Part shown: piece after piece, positions 53,068 through 63,600 of the stretch
How the letters are laid out: every line of letters begins with the position of its first letter
Numbering within the stretch: the stretch's first letter is position 1
Origin: Acidobacteriaceae bacterium KBS 146
GTDB lineage: Bacteria; Acidobacteriota; Terriglobia; Terriglobales; Acidobacteriaceae
NCBI GenBank assembly: GCA_000688615.1
Contig: JHVA01000001.1
Location: 1,178,001-1,242,000 of the forward strand
Length of the DNA stretch: 64,000 nt
Direction of reading: 5' to 3'
Position numbers and translations under genes: made by a program
The notes under the pieces: model-generated
Database searches by the model: none
Told to the model about the DNA's origin: nothing
Seen by the model: only the letters and a program-made list of their open reading frames with translations

Positions 53068-54114
53068 GTGAAACGCCAACTATATCTCTATTTCGGCATG
53101 ATTGTTGCAAGCATCTGCCTGCTCGGAACTATGGCAACCGCCCAGGAGCCGCTTGAATGGCCCCGGGCCAAGAGCTTCGACACAGGCGAACAAACCTCAG
53201 TTGCCATAGTCCGGAACGGACTTTACATCGTCGAGTTCCACCGAAGCGAAAACACCAGCAGGATGTGGTATCACGTTGGTCGCCTGATTGAACTATGGCC
53301 CACCGGATACTCCGTCAGATGGGGCAAGAGCCACGACGTGGAGGTGAAGGCAGAGTGGCCCTCGGTCGCTGTCACGAAGGAGGGCTACGTCATCATTGTC
53401 AACTCGCCTTACAGGCAGGTGGTGAATCAGATCGAGTATTGGATTGGGAAGATCAACATCGGAGGGGGAGAAGACCAGAATATTCAGTGGTATCTTAAGC
53501 AACAGAACTTCGGTTATGGCTTCCACCCGTCTGTCGCCGTCAACAGCAGCGGTAAGATCGCACTTGCTTATGAGTGCCGGAACGGCTGCAAAGGCGAGCT
53601 TGATTACAGGCTGGGGCATCTCAACAACCCATCAGCTGGACGATTTGACATCGTCTGGGATACAGGCAAGGACGCAGTACCCTACGATAGGGGGGTCAAC
53701 CCTCACATTGCCATTAACGATAGCGGCCAAGTCATCGAATCGCATCAGACAGCCGCGAATGAGCATCTCTTGCACTACCGTAGAGGGACGCTCAATGCCG
53801 ACAGTATTACGTTTCAAGAGTCCGTTCGCTACGAGAATGATGGCACCCAGCCTGCCGTCGCCCTTACGAACACAGGTAAGATCATCGAACTTCACGTTCA
53901 GAATTACGCGATGTTTTCGCGAACTGGCAATCTCAACGTCAGTGATCCTGCACGCGTCGACTGGTCCAATTCCATCAATATCGGCCACATGAGGTACAAC
54001 TACTATCCTGCAATCACCACGAATGACAAAGGTGTTGTAGCAACATGGACCGCGGGCGATAGCACTTGGAAAACGTCAGGCACACTTCAATACACCGATA
54101 CTCTCGTGAAATAG
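53068..54114 (+). CDS. Secreted repeat protein, probable beta-propeller
   Basis: A 348-residue protein with a Sec signal (cleavage near ATAQE) and a repeated pattern of about 50 residues of the form [HP]-x-[VI]-A-[VI]-N-x-[SD]-G-x-[IV]: WPSVAVTKEGYVIIV, HPSVAVNSSGKIALAY, NPHIAINDSGQVIE, QPAVALTNTGKIIELH and YPAITTNDKGVVATW. Each copy ends in a strand plus Asp/Asn-Gly turn, as in beta-propellers. Six copies are plausible. There is no enzymatic motif; carbohydrate or protein binding is a guess. AAGGAGGA precedes the ATG. It stands alone between two spacers. Confidence 0.7.
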   Translation: MKRQLYLYFGMIVASICLLGTMATAQEPLEWPRAKSFDTGEQTSVAIVRNGLYIVEFHRSENTSRMWYHVGRLIELWPTGYSVRWGKSHDVEVKAEWPSVAVTKEGYVIIVNSPYRQVVNQIEYWIGKINIGGGEDQNIQWYLKQQNFGYGFHPSVAVNSSGKIALAYECRNGCKGELDYRLGHLNNPSAGRFDIVWDTGKDAVPYDRGVNPHIAINDSGQVIESHQTAANEHLLHYRRGTLNADSITFQESVRYENDGTQPAVALTNTGKIIELHVQNYAMFSRTGNLNVSDPARVDWSNSINIGHMRYNYYPAITTNDKGVVATWTAGDSTWKTSGTLQYTDTLVK

Positions 54115-54255
54115 CATAGACCGGAAGGCTGGTAAGCACACTTCCACTTGAATATTTAACGAACCACGTTCACGAGTCGCAGATATATATCTCATCGAAA
54201 ACGAAGTATCGATACGAAATAAGTTAGTGCAGAAAATTTGTATGAGGAGAGAGTA

Positions 54256-54741
54256 ATGACTGCTAAGCTTCTACCGCATAGGCTCGCTATGGCAGAAGGG
54301 CCCGCATTCTGGTTTCTCAATAACCTATGCATCATCAAAGCGACGACAGAATCAACTGGCGGAGCCTTTTCGATGGTTTACGAGATTTCGCCACCTGGGC
54401 ACGCGACTCCATATCACCTTCACCACGTTGAAGACGAGGCCTTTTATGTTCTCGACGGGGAGTTCACCTTTATCTGCGATGGTGTGAAGAGCGTTGTCGG
54501 ACCAGGAGGATACATCTTCCTCCCGCGCGGCATTCCACATGGAATTCGTGTCAGCAGTCCAGAACCTGCGACGATGCTCATTCTGGCGACGCCGGGAACC
54601 GGATTTGTGGGAATGATGCAAGAAATGGCTGAGCCTGCAGCGGCACGAGTCTTACCTGAACCCAAAGAACCAGACCTGGAAAAGCTCCACGAACTTTGTG
54701 CAAAATATCAGATCGATATCATCGGCCCTCTTCCCGTATAG
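54256..54741 (+). CDS. Cupin-domain protein (quercetinase-like)
   Basis: A 161-residue single-domain cupin. The start at 54256 is chosen because GAGGAG lies at about 54244 and nothing precedes the earlier ATG. Motif 1 is GHATPYHLHHVEDEAFYVLDGEF, with His and Glu metal ligands, and motif 2 is PRGIPHGIRV with the fourth ligand. This matches small quercetin-dioxygenase-like cupins. Substrate unknown. It converges on the tautomerase gene with a bidirectional hairpin between them; pirin, another cupin, is three genes away. Confidence 0.85.
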   Translation: MTAKLLPHRLAMAEGPAFWFLNNLCIIKATTESTGGAFSMVYEISPPGHATPYHLHHVEDEAFYVLDGEFTFICDGVKSVVGPGGYIFLPRGIPHGIRVSSPEPATMLILATPGTGFVGMMQEMAEPAAARVLPEPKEPDLEKLHELCAKYQIDIIGPLPV

Positions 54742-54857
54742 AAGAGGCTACAGACAGACGAGATATATACCATAGCATCCGCACTTTGGTGCATCCTTGA
54801 TCCTCGTCATCAGTCGTACCGGCTGTATTGTGAATGAGCTGTACTGAGGTGAAAATG

Positions 54858-54896
54858 ACGGATGTTACGAAGGAAATACCTCTTCGAAACATCCGT
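54858..54896. terminator. Bidirectional terminator between the cupin and tautomerase genes
   Basis: ACGGATGTT plus CGAAG (54858-54872) pairs with CTTCG plus AACATCCGT (54882-54896), with one internal mismatch and a 9-nt loop. It sits midway between convergent stops at 54741 and 54903. Only a short T-run (minus side) is present. Confidence 0.7.
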
Positions 54897-54902
54897 GATG
54901 GT

Positions 54903-55472
54903 TTAGGTGGTTGTCTGCAAGGCTGAGGCAATAACCCCACCCACGTCCTCTGGATAGCCTGCTGCCCGAAGCGCGCGGCTCTTTGCGGCGAAGTAGCGTT
55001 CGACCCACATGAAACGCTCGCTCTCTTTGGAGAGACCGACAGCCGCTGAGATGGAATCCATGCCGATGGTCTTGCCATTGGCTCCCCAATTACCTTCGGG
55101 AACCTCGTTGATGACAACCATAATGTTCGCGCCGGCATTTGGCAGCGTCTGACAGTTCATCGTTTCGAGGATGGCAGTATTAATCCAGGAATGCACCTCC
55201 GTCTTGTGTTCGGCGTTCATGTAGCCTTCTGGGATCGTGACATAGATAATGAACTTACCGGCCTTTGCCACATATGTTGAGTCGAGACGTCCGCCGACGA
55301 ACCAGCTCTCGGCATCGACCTCACTCATCAGAACCGTCGCGAACGCCCGCCCGGCATTTGTTCCAGCGCCACCTTCCATCATGATGAGAACGCTAGTGAG
55401 TTTCTGCGCCAAGGCCATTTTGCGATCGCGGTCGAGTTGCCCCTGGGGATAGTAGATTTGCATGATAGGCAT
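54903..55472 (-). CDS. Tautomerase-superfamily protein (duplicated 4-OT-like)
   Basis: A 189-residue protein starting MPIMQIYYPQGQLDRDRK, so Pro1 is available as catalytic base after Met removal. The first half is 4-oxalocrotonate tautomerase-like (YPQGQLDRDRKMALAQKLTSVLI). The second half is also tautomerase-like (IPEGYMNAEHKTEVHSWINTAIL, ANIMVVINEVPEGNWGANG). Double-length members resemble the cis-CaaD/MSAD or malonate semialdehyde group. Substrate is not predictable. It is the last gene of a minus-strand operon after pirin (57 bp gap). Confidence 0.8.
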   Translation of the reverse strand: MPIMQIYYPQGQLDRDRKMALAQKLTSVLIMMEGGAGTNAGRAFATVLMSEVDAESWFVGGRLDSTYVAKAGKFIIYVTIPEGYMNAEHKTEVHSWINTAILETMNCQTLPNAGANIMVVINEVPEGNWGANGKTIGMDSISAAVGLSKESERFMWVERYFAAKSRALRAAGYPEDVGGVIASALQTTT

Positions 55473-55529
55473 GAGGAGTCCTTACTTAATAAGTGACCGG
55501 GTCGTTCGTCTTTTCGAACGACCACAGGT

Positions 55530-56273
55530 TTACATGATGGTTTCGACAATGAGAATGTCCGACTTTTCGGCTCCGGTCTGAAGAGTGATCCTATCCGTGT
55601 CCCAAACACCTATGCTGTCGCGCTTGCCGAGTAAGACACCGTCGAGCGTTGCCGAGCCTTCGACGACGAAGACGTAGGCGCCGTGATTGGGCGACTTGAG
55701 CTTGTACTCATATGTGCCGGGAGCATCACTATCGAGCCGCGAGATGCTGAGGTCCTGATCGATGGGCATAGAGCTGTTGCCGCCGACGAGGGGCACTAGC
55801 TTGTTGCGCGGGGCGATGGAGTTGAAGTGTGCGCGTTGGTATGTAGGTGGAAGCAGCAGCATGTCGGGAAGAACCCAGACGTAGATGACATGCAGGTCCT
55901 CCTGATTGATGTTGAGCTCGCAATGTTTGCCGCCTGAACCCGCGGAGAAGGCATAGTAGTCGCCCGCCTTAAGGGTGTCCACCTTACCGAGTGTATTGAT
56001 GTGGGTGAGCTCGCCGCTGAGGATGAAGGCCATAATGATGAAGTCGTGGTGCGGATGCATGTTGTAGCCGCATCCAGCGTGGGTAAAGATCTCATCACCG
56101 AAGACACGGATTTTACCGAAGCCATGATGGCCAGTCTGGTAGTCGCCGAAGTTGAAGCTGGAGCGGCGAGTAATAAAGGCATCGGGATGGCCTGCGATGT
56201 AGGAGGCAGGTCCTCCCACAGAAACGAGCTTGTTATAGCCGCGGTCGTCGGCCTTTAAGACAAAGCTTTCCAT
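55530..56273 (-). CDS. Pirin-family protein
   Basis: A 247-residue bicupin of pirin type. The N-terminal cupin has DEIFTHAGCGYNMHPHHDFIIMAFILSGELTH with the metal-binding His residues, and the C-terminal cupin ends GVLLGKRDSIGVWDTDRI. Some pirins are quercetin 2,3-dioxygenases; others interact with transcription or pyruvate metabolism. It lies between rubredoxin and the tautomerase, suggesting a redox or oxidative-stress operon. No signal peptide. Confidence 0.88.
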   Translation of the reverse strand: MESFVLKADDRGYNKLVSVGGPASYIAGHPDAFITRRSSFNFGDYQTGHHGFGKIRVFGDEIFTHAGCGYNMHPHHDFIIMAFILSGELTHINTLGKVDTLKAGDYYAFSAGSGGKHCELNINQEDLHVIYVWVLPDMLLLPPTYQRAHFNSIAPRNKLVPLVGGNSSMPIDQDLSISRLDSDAPGTYEYKLKSPNHGAYVFVVEGSATLDGVLLGKRDSIGVWDTDRITLQTGAEKSDILIVETIM

Positions 56274-56345
56274 TGTTAACTCCTTGAATGATTTTTAGAA
56301 TTCTGGTTGTTGGTGAAGGGTTGTGGATCGATAGCCCCTGCCCGA

Positions 56346-56567
56346 CTAGAAAGTGTTCGACGCGCTGGCTTCGGGTTCTCCGGAAGCGTAAGGGATGGCC
56401 ACCATTTCGAAGCGGTGCTTTGGTGTCCCGCAGTCGGGGCATACCCAGTCGTCGGGAATATCCTTCCAGCGTGTGCCGGGAGCGATTCCGTGTTCGGGCA
56501 ACCCCATCTGTTCGTCATAGAGGAAGCCGCAGCCCAGGCAGAGATAGCGTGCGAATGGATCGTTCAT
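56346..56567 (-). CDS. Rubredoxin
   Basis: A 73-residue iron protein. The start at 56567 has AAGGAGA eight bases upstream and gives the usual rubredoxin N-terminus ([19 protein letters not shown]). The four iron ligands are CLGCGF and CPDCGTPKH, with the invariant [14 protein letters not shown] between. The C-terminal 17 residues are an extra acidic/Ala-rich tail. It carries one electron to a partner oxidoreductase. Sixteen bp separate it from the DUF2971-like gene upstream, so both are in one transcript. Confidence 0.92.
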   Translation of the reverse strand: MNDPFARYLCLGCGFLYDEQMGLPEHGIAPGTRWKDIPDDWVCPDCGTPKHRFEMVAIPYASGEPEASASNTF

Positions 56568-56583
56568 AGGGTGTCTCCTTGGT

Positions 56584-57405
56584 TTAGGTAAAAAGTGGTT
56601 GGGTAGAACATTCTTCGTGCAAGGCTGCAACTGGAACAAACGAGTGATTGCAGGAACCGCACCCGTCCGCGCTTTTGAGCCGGCAGACCTGTTTTTCATT
56701 GAGGACCGTGAGATCGACGTTGCTGTTGTCGCAGGTAAGCCCATAGCGCTCCGCGAGAGATTGCACGAGATCGCGTAGCCATTCTGCGCTGTGAGGTGCA
56801 AGACGGATGCCGTGGATCATCGAATGGAGATCGATGGATAGGTCGATCCCGCAGGAGGGGCCAGGAGAGAAGATTTTCTGGCCGCCGGTCTGCAACATGA
56901 GGAGACGGACTTCTCTCTCGTCGCGCAACTTGTAATCCTTGTGTAGTGCGGGGAAAAAGACATTGCCGGTGGGCATTACCGAGACGGCGAAGTCAATGTA
57001 CTGCACTGCGGAGATGTAGAGCCTTTGCGGCGCACGAGAGACCGCGGCATGAAGCCCCTTTACGGTGGACCGAATCGCGATCTGCGATTTGCCTCCTCCG
57101 CAACCCTGCCATTTGGAATGAAATGCGGAGCCGCTTGAGTACCAGCAACTGGTAAAGATTGCGGTTTGCACCCTGGACATGAGACCGAAGGAACGGCGCA
57201 CCATCTCGGCTGGGATGCCAGAACGGAGACCGAGCATTACCTGGCTCTCAACGTCGATAGAGGTAGCGGCCAGACTGTCGGCGCGGGTGAGGTGAATGGC
57301 GCTGCTGTCGAGTAGATCGAGAAGTTCAGCAACCGAAAGATATTGCCAGATCACGGTGTCGTCTGCCGGAGCAGGAGGAATCTCGGGATGGTCGGTATAG
57401 GGCAT
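56584..57405 (-). CDS. DUF2971-like protein
   Basis: A 273-residue protein. The pattern [26 protein letters not shown] near the N-terminus, [10 protein letters not shown] in the middle and the [28 protein letters not shown] region match DUF2971, a family of unknown function often found with abortive infection or other mobile traits. The last 30 residues contain a CGSC motif that could bind metal or form a disulfide. No signal peptide. It is the first gene of the rubredoxin-pirin-tautomerase operon, which gives it a redox context unusual for the family. Confidence 0.7.
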   Translation of the reverse strand: MPYTDHPEIPPAPADDTVIWQYLSVAELLDLLDSSAIHLTRADSLAATSIDVESQVMLGLRSGIPAEMVRRSFGLMSRVQTAIFTSCWYSSGSAFHSKWQGCGGGKSQIAIRSTVKGLHAAVSRAPQRLYISAVQYIDFAVSVMPTGNVFFPALHKDYKLRDEREVRLLMLQTGGQKIFSPGPSCGIDLSIDLHSMIHGIRLAPHSAEWLRDLVQSLAERYGLTCDNSNVDLTVLNEKQVCRLKSADGCGSCNHSFVPVAALHEECSTQPLFT

Positions 57406-57857
57406 AGAACCTCGTGGAGTGCTTCCTGAAGGGGGTGGCTTGCAGCTGTAGTCTGGAGATTAGCCACTTGAAGACTCGGAAACTATCCGTGTCGCTACAC
57501 GGACGGGCGTGCGTTTCTACATGGTGTTCTGAGATAGAAGTGCTTGGTGAGCCGTGTCGCAGCAATCAGGTTGCGGACCTGCGATACCGGCCGACAATGC
57601 GGGGGCGCTCCACAGCGTGCTCCAAGGGCAAGGTCGCGCATTTGCCTTTTTTGACGGAACGGAGAAGACGTCAAAGCGTATAGATATAGGCGTCATCGGC
57701 GTTGCGGTTATGTAGCACCACACGCATGTGTCGTGTGATGACACTCATTGTTTGAGCTCTCCACAAACCTTACTGTGAGTCCATACGGCTCGCCCACTCG
57801 GGTGGTTGCACATTCGCCAGCGTGCAGAGGCCGAAACTTTTGGAAGAGAGACCCACT
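57406..57857. other. 452-bp intergenic region between divergent genes
   Basis: No coding frame was seen. Small inverted repeats (CCGTGT/ACACGG at 57487-57502 and CACACG/CGTGTG near 57721-57739) are the only structures. Promoters for the minus-strand DUF2971-rubredoxin operon and the plus-strand secreted genes should lie here. Confidence 0.45.
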
Positions 57858-58349
57858 ATGAAAATGCCAAAATACATCGCCTTTGTGGCTGCCTGCGCTT
57901 GTGCGCTGGGATTTGTGCCTGGAGCGGCACAGGAAGCTTGTGCAATCGACACTTCAACGACAGTTACAACCATCCATCACTGGAGGGCCTCGAACGAAAT
58001 CACCTTCTCCGGGGCGATTCATGAGCTCATGACGAAGCCTGTTACAGGCGCCCCTGCCGGTTTGAATTTGCTGATGGATGGCTCTCAAGGTGTTTTATAT
58101 GCCAATGTCGGCTCGCATCTCGACAACGAAACCAAGAAGACTCTGGCGCCGGGTCAAGTGATCACGATCAAAGGCGTCATTAGCAGTTTCAACGGAACCA
58201 ACTATCTGCTTGTACGCGAACTCACCCTTGGACAAAAAACACTGAAGGTTCGCGGTATTCACGGCATGCCGGCCAAGATCAACTCGACGGCCTCAACGCA
58301 GGGTAATCGCCCGCGTGGCAAAAATGTCTCCGTAGGAGGTGCACAGTGA
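57858..58349 (+). CDS. Secreted OB-like small protein
   Basis: A 163-residue protein; the start at 57858 follows GAGAG and gives a Sec signal ending PGAAQE. The mature part looks like an OB-type beta barrel: ITFSGAIHELMTKPVTGAPAG, LLMDGSQGVLYANVGSHL and GQVITIKGVISSFNGTNYLLVRELTLG, then a basic, disordered tail (NRPRGKNVSVGG). No enzymatic motif. It is translationally coupled to the following lipoprotein (stop and GTG start overlap by 4 bp), which suggests they act together at the cell surface. Confidence 0.75.
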   Translation: MKMPKYIAFVAACACALGFVPGAAQEACAIDTSTTVTTIHHWRASNEITFSGAIHELMTKPVTGAPAGLNLLMDGSQGVLYANVGSHLDNETKKTLAPGQVITIKGVISSFNGTNYLLVRELTLGQKTLKVRGIHGMPAKINSTASTQGNRPRGKNVSVGGAQ

Positions 58350-60463
58350 ATCGCCTCCGCATAGTCTTTTCATTCGCGACGGCGATATTCATTGCTCTGC
58401 TGGTAGTCGGCTGCAGCACCAGTGGCGGTAATACTCCTACTCCGCCTGATCTCTCTGTTGCCTTTACATCTCAGCCGGCTTCCACGCTGCAGGCAGGGGC
58501 CGCGACAACCTTTTCTGCCACGGTTAGCAATGATGCAGCCAACGGCGGTGTTACCTGGGCGGTAACTTGTGGCAGCAGTTCCTGCGGGAGCTTTAGCACA
58601 ACTGCAACGAGTAGTGGCGCGGCGACTACCTATACTGCCCCGTCTACCGTCCCCAGCGGAGCGGCCGTTATCATCACTGCGACTTCTGTCTCAGACAAGA
58701 CGAAGTCCGTCTCCGCCACGATCACCATTACACCAACTCCGGCACAGCCGATCTCGGTTGTGCTGACTGCTGTGCCACCATCGTCTCTCATGGTGGGAGC
58801 CACCGCATCCATTATCGCGCTCGTCAACAACGACAGCGCGAATGCCGGTGTCATCTGGAAAGCAAGTTGCGGAAGCTCTCAGTGCGGTACATTCAACCCC
58901 TCTCAGACCAACAGCGGAGCAGCAACGACCTACACGGCTCCTTCGTCGGCACCGACAGGCACTACAGTCACTATCACTGCGACTTCTGTCACTGATCCTA
59001 CAAAGTCCGTCACGGCATATGTCACCATCACAACTTCGGCTCCGTCGGTGCTTGTAGACGGCAACTATGTCTACAACCTTTCAGGGCAAGATAGTAACGG
59101 CAATTATTACGTCGTCGGCGCCTTTAGCGTGAAAGGCGGAGCCATCACAGGCGGGGAACAGGATTTTGTTGATCCGAATTATGCCTATACCACTGATACT
59201 ATCCAGGCTGCTGGCAGCAGTATCGCATTGACCACTGGAAGCAACGCACAAATCACCCTCGCTACTTCCAACAACAGCATTGGTGTCAATGGTATTGAGA
59301 CATTTCGCGGGACGCTTGTTTCGGCTTCGCGTGTTGTGATCTCAGAATTCGATTCCTTCGCTTCCGCGACTGGATCGATCGACCTCCAGACCAGCACCCC
59401 GGCTCTTAATGGAGGCTACGCATTTATGGTGAACGGTGTTGATGATGGAACGCCCGTCGGACAGCTCGTGATCGGCGGCATCCTTAACTTCAATGCCGGC
59501 AACCTGGTGACATCAGGCAGCGTCTTCGACTTCAATGACAACGGCGACTTTGGCCAGGCCCAGACGTTTGCTTCTGGTAATGTTAGCGCGCCGGATGCCT
59601 TTGGCCGGATTACGATCAACCTTGCACCTAACTCCAACTCTCAGGTCCCCGGCTTCGTTCTCACCGGTTATATCGTGGGAAATAAGATCCAGCTCCTCGA
59701 GAACCAAAACGATTCACTGAATGGAGTGCTTGGCGGCGTAGCCCTTGCCCAGGGAGCCAACACAGGCAAGTTCTCGCAAGCGTCGATATCCAATTCTTCC
59801 TACGCCTATGGCTCTTTCGGTGAGGACGCAAACAACACCGACGTCACAATCGGCGGCGCCTTCGCCTTCAATCCTGATGGCACGCTTGGTGGCAGGATGG
59901 TTTTCAACGACCTGACCATTCACAATGGTAACAACATCAGCGGCAGCTACACCGTCGATCCCACGGGTCGCGTCACACTCACGAACGTCCAACCGTCAAA
60001 TATAGTGGGAACCTTCACCTTCCAGGCATATCTCGACGGCAACGGAGATGCGCTCATCATCGGTGTCGATGACTTGCAAGCCACCGGTGGAATCGCCTAC
60101 GTGCAATCTGCTAATGGAGCCGATTTCGAGGGAAACTATGCACTTTCCGCGCAGGGCACACTCAATGATGACGGAGCTCCACAATGGGGAGCTGTTGGGC
60201 CGGTTACCATCAACTCGGATAACATTGCAGGCTTTACAGACTACAACGCTCAGAATTATCCGCTCGCCAGTAACGTTCTGCTGAATGGCGCCGAGAATAG
60301 CAACGATGGCCTGCTAACCTTTACAGGTCTCAACGCGATGTCGTACTCGAGCCAGTCCAGTTACGGGTATTATCCTATTGACAACAATAGAGTCCTGGCC
60401 ATCTCAATCAGCGATGATCAGTTGGGCCTGATGATGCTCGAGACGGTTTCCGTGACGAAATAA
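58346..60463 (+). CDS. Lipoprotein with two Ig-like Cys-pair repeats
   Basis: A 705-residue protein with a GTG start. The signal has a lipobox LVVGC, so it should be lipid-anchored. Two Ig-like repeats of about 90 residues follow (30-125 and 130-225), each with a CGSSxCG pair and the sequence GAATTYTAPS. The remaining 480 residues are beta-rich, with repeated patterns ending DGNGD or NDNGDFGQ, and resemble other acidobacterial surface proteins. Function unknown; adhesion or glycan binding is plausible. It is the second gene of a two-gene operon and is followed by a clear terminator. Confidence 0.75.
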   Translation: MNRLRIVFSFATAIFIALLVVGCSTSGGNTPTPPDLSVAFTSQPASTLQAGAATTFSATVSNDAANGGVTWAVTCGSSSCGSFSTTATSSGAATTYTAPSTVPSGAAVIITATSVSDKTKSVSATITITPTPAQPISVVLTAVPPSSLMVGATASIIALVNNDSANAGVIWKASCGSSQCGTFNPSQTNSGAATTYTAPSSAPTGTTVTITATSVTDPTKSVTAYVTITTSAPSVLVDGNYVYNLSGQDSNGNYYVVGAFSVKGGAITGGEQDFVDPNYAYTTDTIQAAGSSIALTTGSNAQITLATSNNSIGVNGIETFRGTLVSASRVVISEFDSFASATGSIDLQTSTPALNGGYAFMVNGVDDGTPVGQLVIGGILNFNAGNLVTSGSVFDFNDNGDFGQAQTFASGNVSAPDAFGRITINLAPNSNSQVPGFVLTGYIVGNKIQLLENQNDSLNGVLGGVALAQGANTGKFSQASISNSSYAYGSFGEDANNTDVTIGGAFAFNPDGTLGGRMVFNDLTIHNGNNISGSYTVDPTGRVTLTNVQPSNIVGTFTFQAYLDGNGDALIIGVDDLQATGGIAYVQSANGADFEGNYALSAQGTLNDDGAPQWGAVGPVTINSDNIAGFTDYNAQNYPLASNVLLNGAENSNDGLLTFTGLNAMSYSSQSSYGYYPIDNNRVLAISISDDQLGLMMLETVSVTK

Positions 60464-60486
60464 CCTGTAAAGGTCCTCACCTAATC

Positions 60487-60521
60487 GCCCGGCCGCACAA
60501 TCTGCGGACGGGCATTTTTAT
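60487..60521 (+). terminator. Intrinsic terminator after the Ig-like lipoprotein gene
   Basis: GCCCG and CCGCA (60487-60497) pair with TGCGG and CGGGC (60503-60513), with one internal mismatch and a 5-nt loop, followed directly by ATTTTTAT (60514-60521). This is the best Rho-independent terminator in the window. Confidence 0.85.
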
Positions 60522-60611
60522 CGGGACCGCCCCTCTACGCCCTTACCCCATGACACGGGTACAATTGCGACAACAAGAAATCGAAATCCCTGCCTCCACG
60601 CAGGATATAGC

Positions 60612-63600
60612 GTGTCGAGATGCCTAATGGATGTGTGCTCTGTGATGAGATGGCCACGCAGTCATGCTCTACTCTGGATTGTGCTAGTAGGATTCTCTTC
60701 AGCAAGAGATGCTGGCGCACAGTATCGAGCAACCCAGTGGACGGCAGAATCTGGCCTGCCGCAAAATAGCGTGCGCGGTATTGTGCAAACGCCTGACGGA
60801 TATATCTGGCTCGCAACATTGAACGGCATAGCGCGATTCGACGGCATACGTTTTACCGTCTTCAACAAGAGTAATACACCTGGGATTACTTCCAATCGCT
60901 TCACATCCATGGTCCCAGGCGATGGCGGGGATCTCTGGCTCGCCAGCGAAGACAATAATCTCATCCGTTTTCATCAAGGACGCTTCGATCTGCTAAATGA
61001 GGCGGCTGGTATCCGACCGCACTCCGTAAGCGCAGTCACAACAGACCATCGAGGGGGCATCTGGGCACTCGCTGACGAGCATAGTTACAAGTGGAACCCC
61101 GCCAAACAACGGTTTGAACGTGAGTCCTATAGTGACGATAGCCTTCATTTCATCCCCTTATGGTGGGTCGGTACAGGGTTCTGGGCACAGAGAGATCATC
61201 AGTTGATCTGCCTCGCTCATGGTCGCCTTGAAAAGTACACCTTGCCATCCAGTTTGAAACCCGAACAGATCCGCGGTGTGGCAATCGGTGGCGATGGCAT
61301 GGTCTGGGTGGGTACACATGATGGCCGATTGGGTCGGTTGGTTGGCGGACAATACATCGTCCAAAGAGGTGAGATTGTGACCGATTTCGTCAATCAGACC
61401 AGGCGCAATTGGAGGGTTCACATCTCACAGAATTTCGCCCGCAGTCTTTTCTTTCCTTCCGGAGATTCGGAGCATGGCATCCCGTACAACGTCCTATTGC
61501 GTGACAGTGACGACAATATGTGGGTCGGCTCCGAAGGAGAAGGCCTTTTTCGCATTCAACAACAGTCGATTAGGACATTGACATCATCGCAAGGACTTGC
61601 CAGCGACAATGTGTATCCGGTAATGCGCGCGCGAAATGGAGACATCTGGGTGGGCAGTTGGCCCGCCGGTATTTCGCTTATTCGTAACGGACAAGTTATC
61701 CGCGCTTTCACGCAGAAGGATGGACTGCCCGGTCTGGTCACCGCTTTGGCTGAAGACAAGAACAGTACGCTCTGGATAGGATCCCACAATGGTGTTCGAG
61801 TCTTGGCGAACGGCCATTTTTCCACGCCCGCCGGCCTACCAAAAGATCTGCCCGCAGCTCAAGTGATCTTCGAGACAAAAGAGGGTGCCAAGTTGTTTGG
61901 AACTTCGAACGGTATGTACGTCCTCGACGGGGCGAACTCCCATTGGATGACAACGCGTACTGGCCTTGCGGCCGACGATGTGCGTGTGATCATCTCCGAT
62001 CACAAAGGTGATCTGTGGATCGGCGGCTATGGTGGCCTCACTCGTCTTCATGGTGGTGAGATCACGAAGTGGACAGAAGGACAAGGCCTGCCTAGTAACA
62101 ATATTCGCTCTATTATGGAGGATGCGTCGGGTGAGATATGGGTGGGCACCTATGACGGCGGTATTGGCTGGCTCCGTGATGGGAAATGGGTGGATTTCAG
62201 CCAAGATCAAGGGCTTTTTGATAACGGAGCGTTCCAGATGCTCGAGGATAAAAAAGGCTTTTTCTGGATAAGTTCCAATAGTGGTATTTACCGGGTCCGC
62301 CGTAGCGAGCTAGAAGATGTTGCGGATGGACGGCGTACCCGCGTCATCTCTGTGGCCTACGGTCGTGCTGATGGCATGGTGAGCGTAGAGTGTAACGGTG
62401 GGTTATGGCCAGCAGGTGCAACGGACGATCAGGGTGTGATGTGGTTCCCCACGCAAAAGGGTGTTGCGGTCATCGATCCTGCCGTTGTAAGAGCCGCTAG
62501 TACACCGCCACGTGTCAAGATTGAGTCCTCTTATGTTGAACACAATCTGCAACCCGAAACAAGTCAGGTGGTGCTGCGTCCCGGGCAGACCAATTTAGAG
62601 GTGAACTATACCGCATTAACCTACTTCAAGCCTGAGCAGACGTCCTTTCGTTACATGCTGGAAGGCGTTGACAACGACTGGCAAGAGGTTGGATCGCGAC
62701 GCACAGCCTATTACACGCATTTGCCACCCGGCCAATATAAGTTTCTGGTATCCGCACACAACAGCGATGGGGTTGAAAGTGTCGATTCGGCGACAATGAT
62801 GATAACGGTGGTCCCGCCATTCTACCGTCGTCCATGGTTTATCGCGCTGCTGGTTGCTGCAATCCTGGTAGCAATCCGAATAGCTTGGACATTTCGTGTA
62901 CGGCAACTGAGGAAAGAACAGAAGGCGCAACAGGCGTTTTCGCGTGAGTTGATAGCCTCTCAGGAGAATGAACGCCGACGCATCGCAGCCGAACTGCATG
63001 ACAGCCTCGGCCAACGATTGATCGTGATCAGCAATCTCGCCCTATTCTTATTACGCCGCAAGGGCAAACAGCACAGCGAGGCAGATAAAGTTGAGACTCT
63101 GGAAGAAATTAGTGCTGAGGCTTCACACGCTCTCGAAGAGACGCGAGCGATTTCCTATGCATTGCGTCCGTTTCAGCTCGACCGTCTTGGGCTAACCAAA
63201 GCGATCCATGCACTCGGCAAGACCATCGCCAGAGCTTCTGAGATCGAGATAACAACCGACCTAGAGAATATCGACAAGGTCTTCCCTGAGGAGCTGCGGA
63301 TCAACTTCTTTCGAATCGTTCAAGAAGCTCTGAATAATATTGTGAAACACTCTGGTGCGACCCGTGGTAGTGTTACTGTTCGCTGCACGAAAACTCAGGT
63401 TACCCTCAGTATCTCGGATAATGGCAAAGGGTTGTCTTCCGAGCCCCGCACTATTGTGTCCGGCCCTGGAGGCTTTGGCATGACGGGAATGCGGGAACGG
63501 GCAATGCTATTGCGCGGCAAAATGCAAATCAAAAGCGAGGTAAATGGGGGGACCACGCTTATAATTGATTTCCCGATAGGAGTAGAGCAAGCCAATGAGC

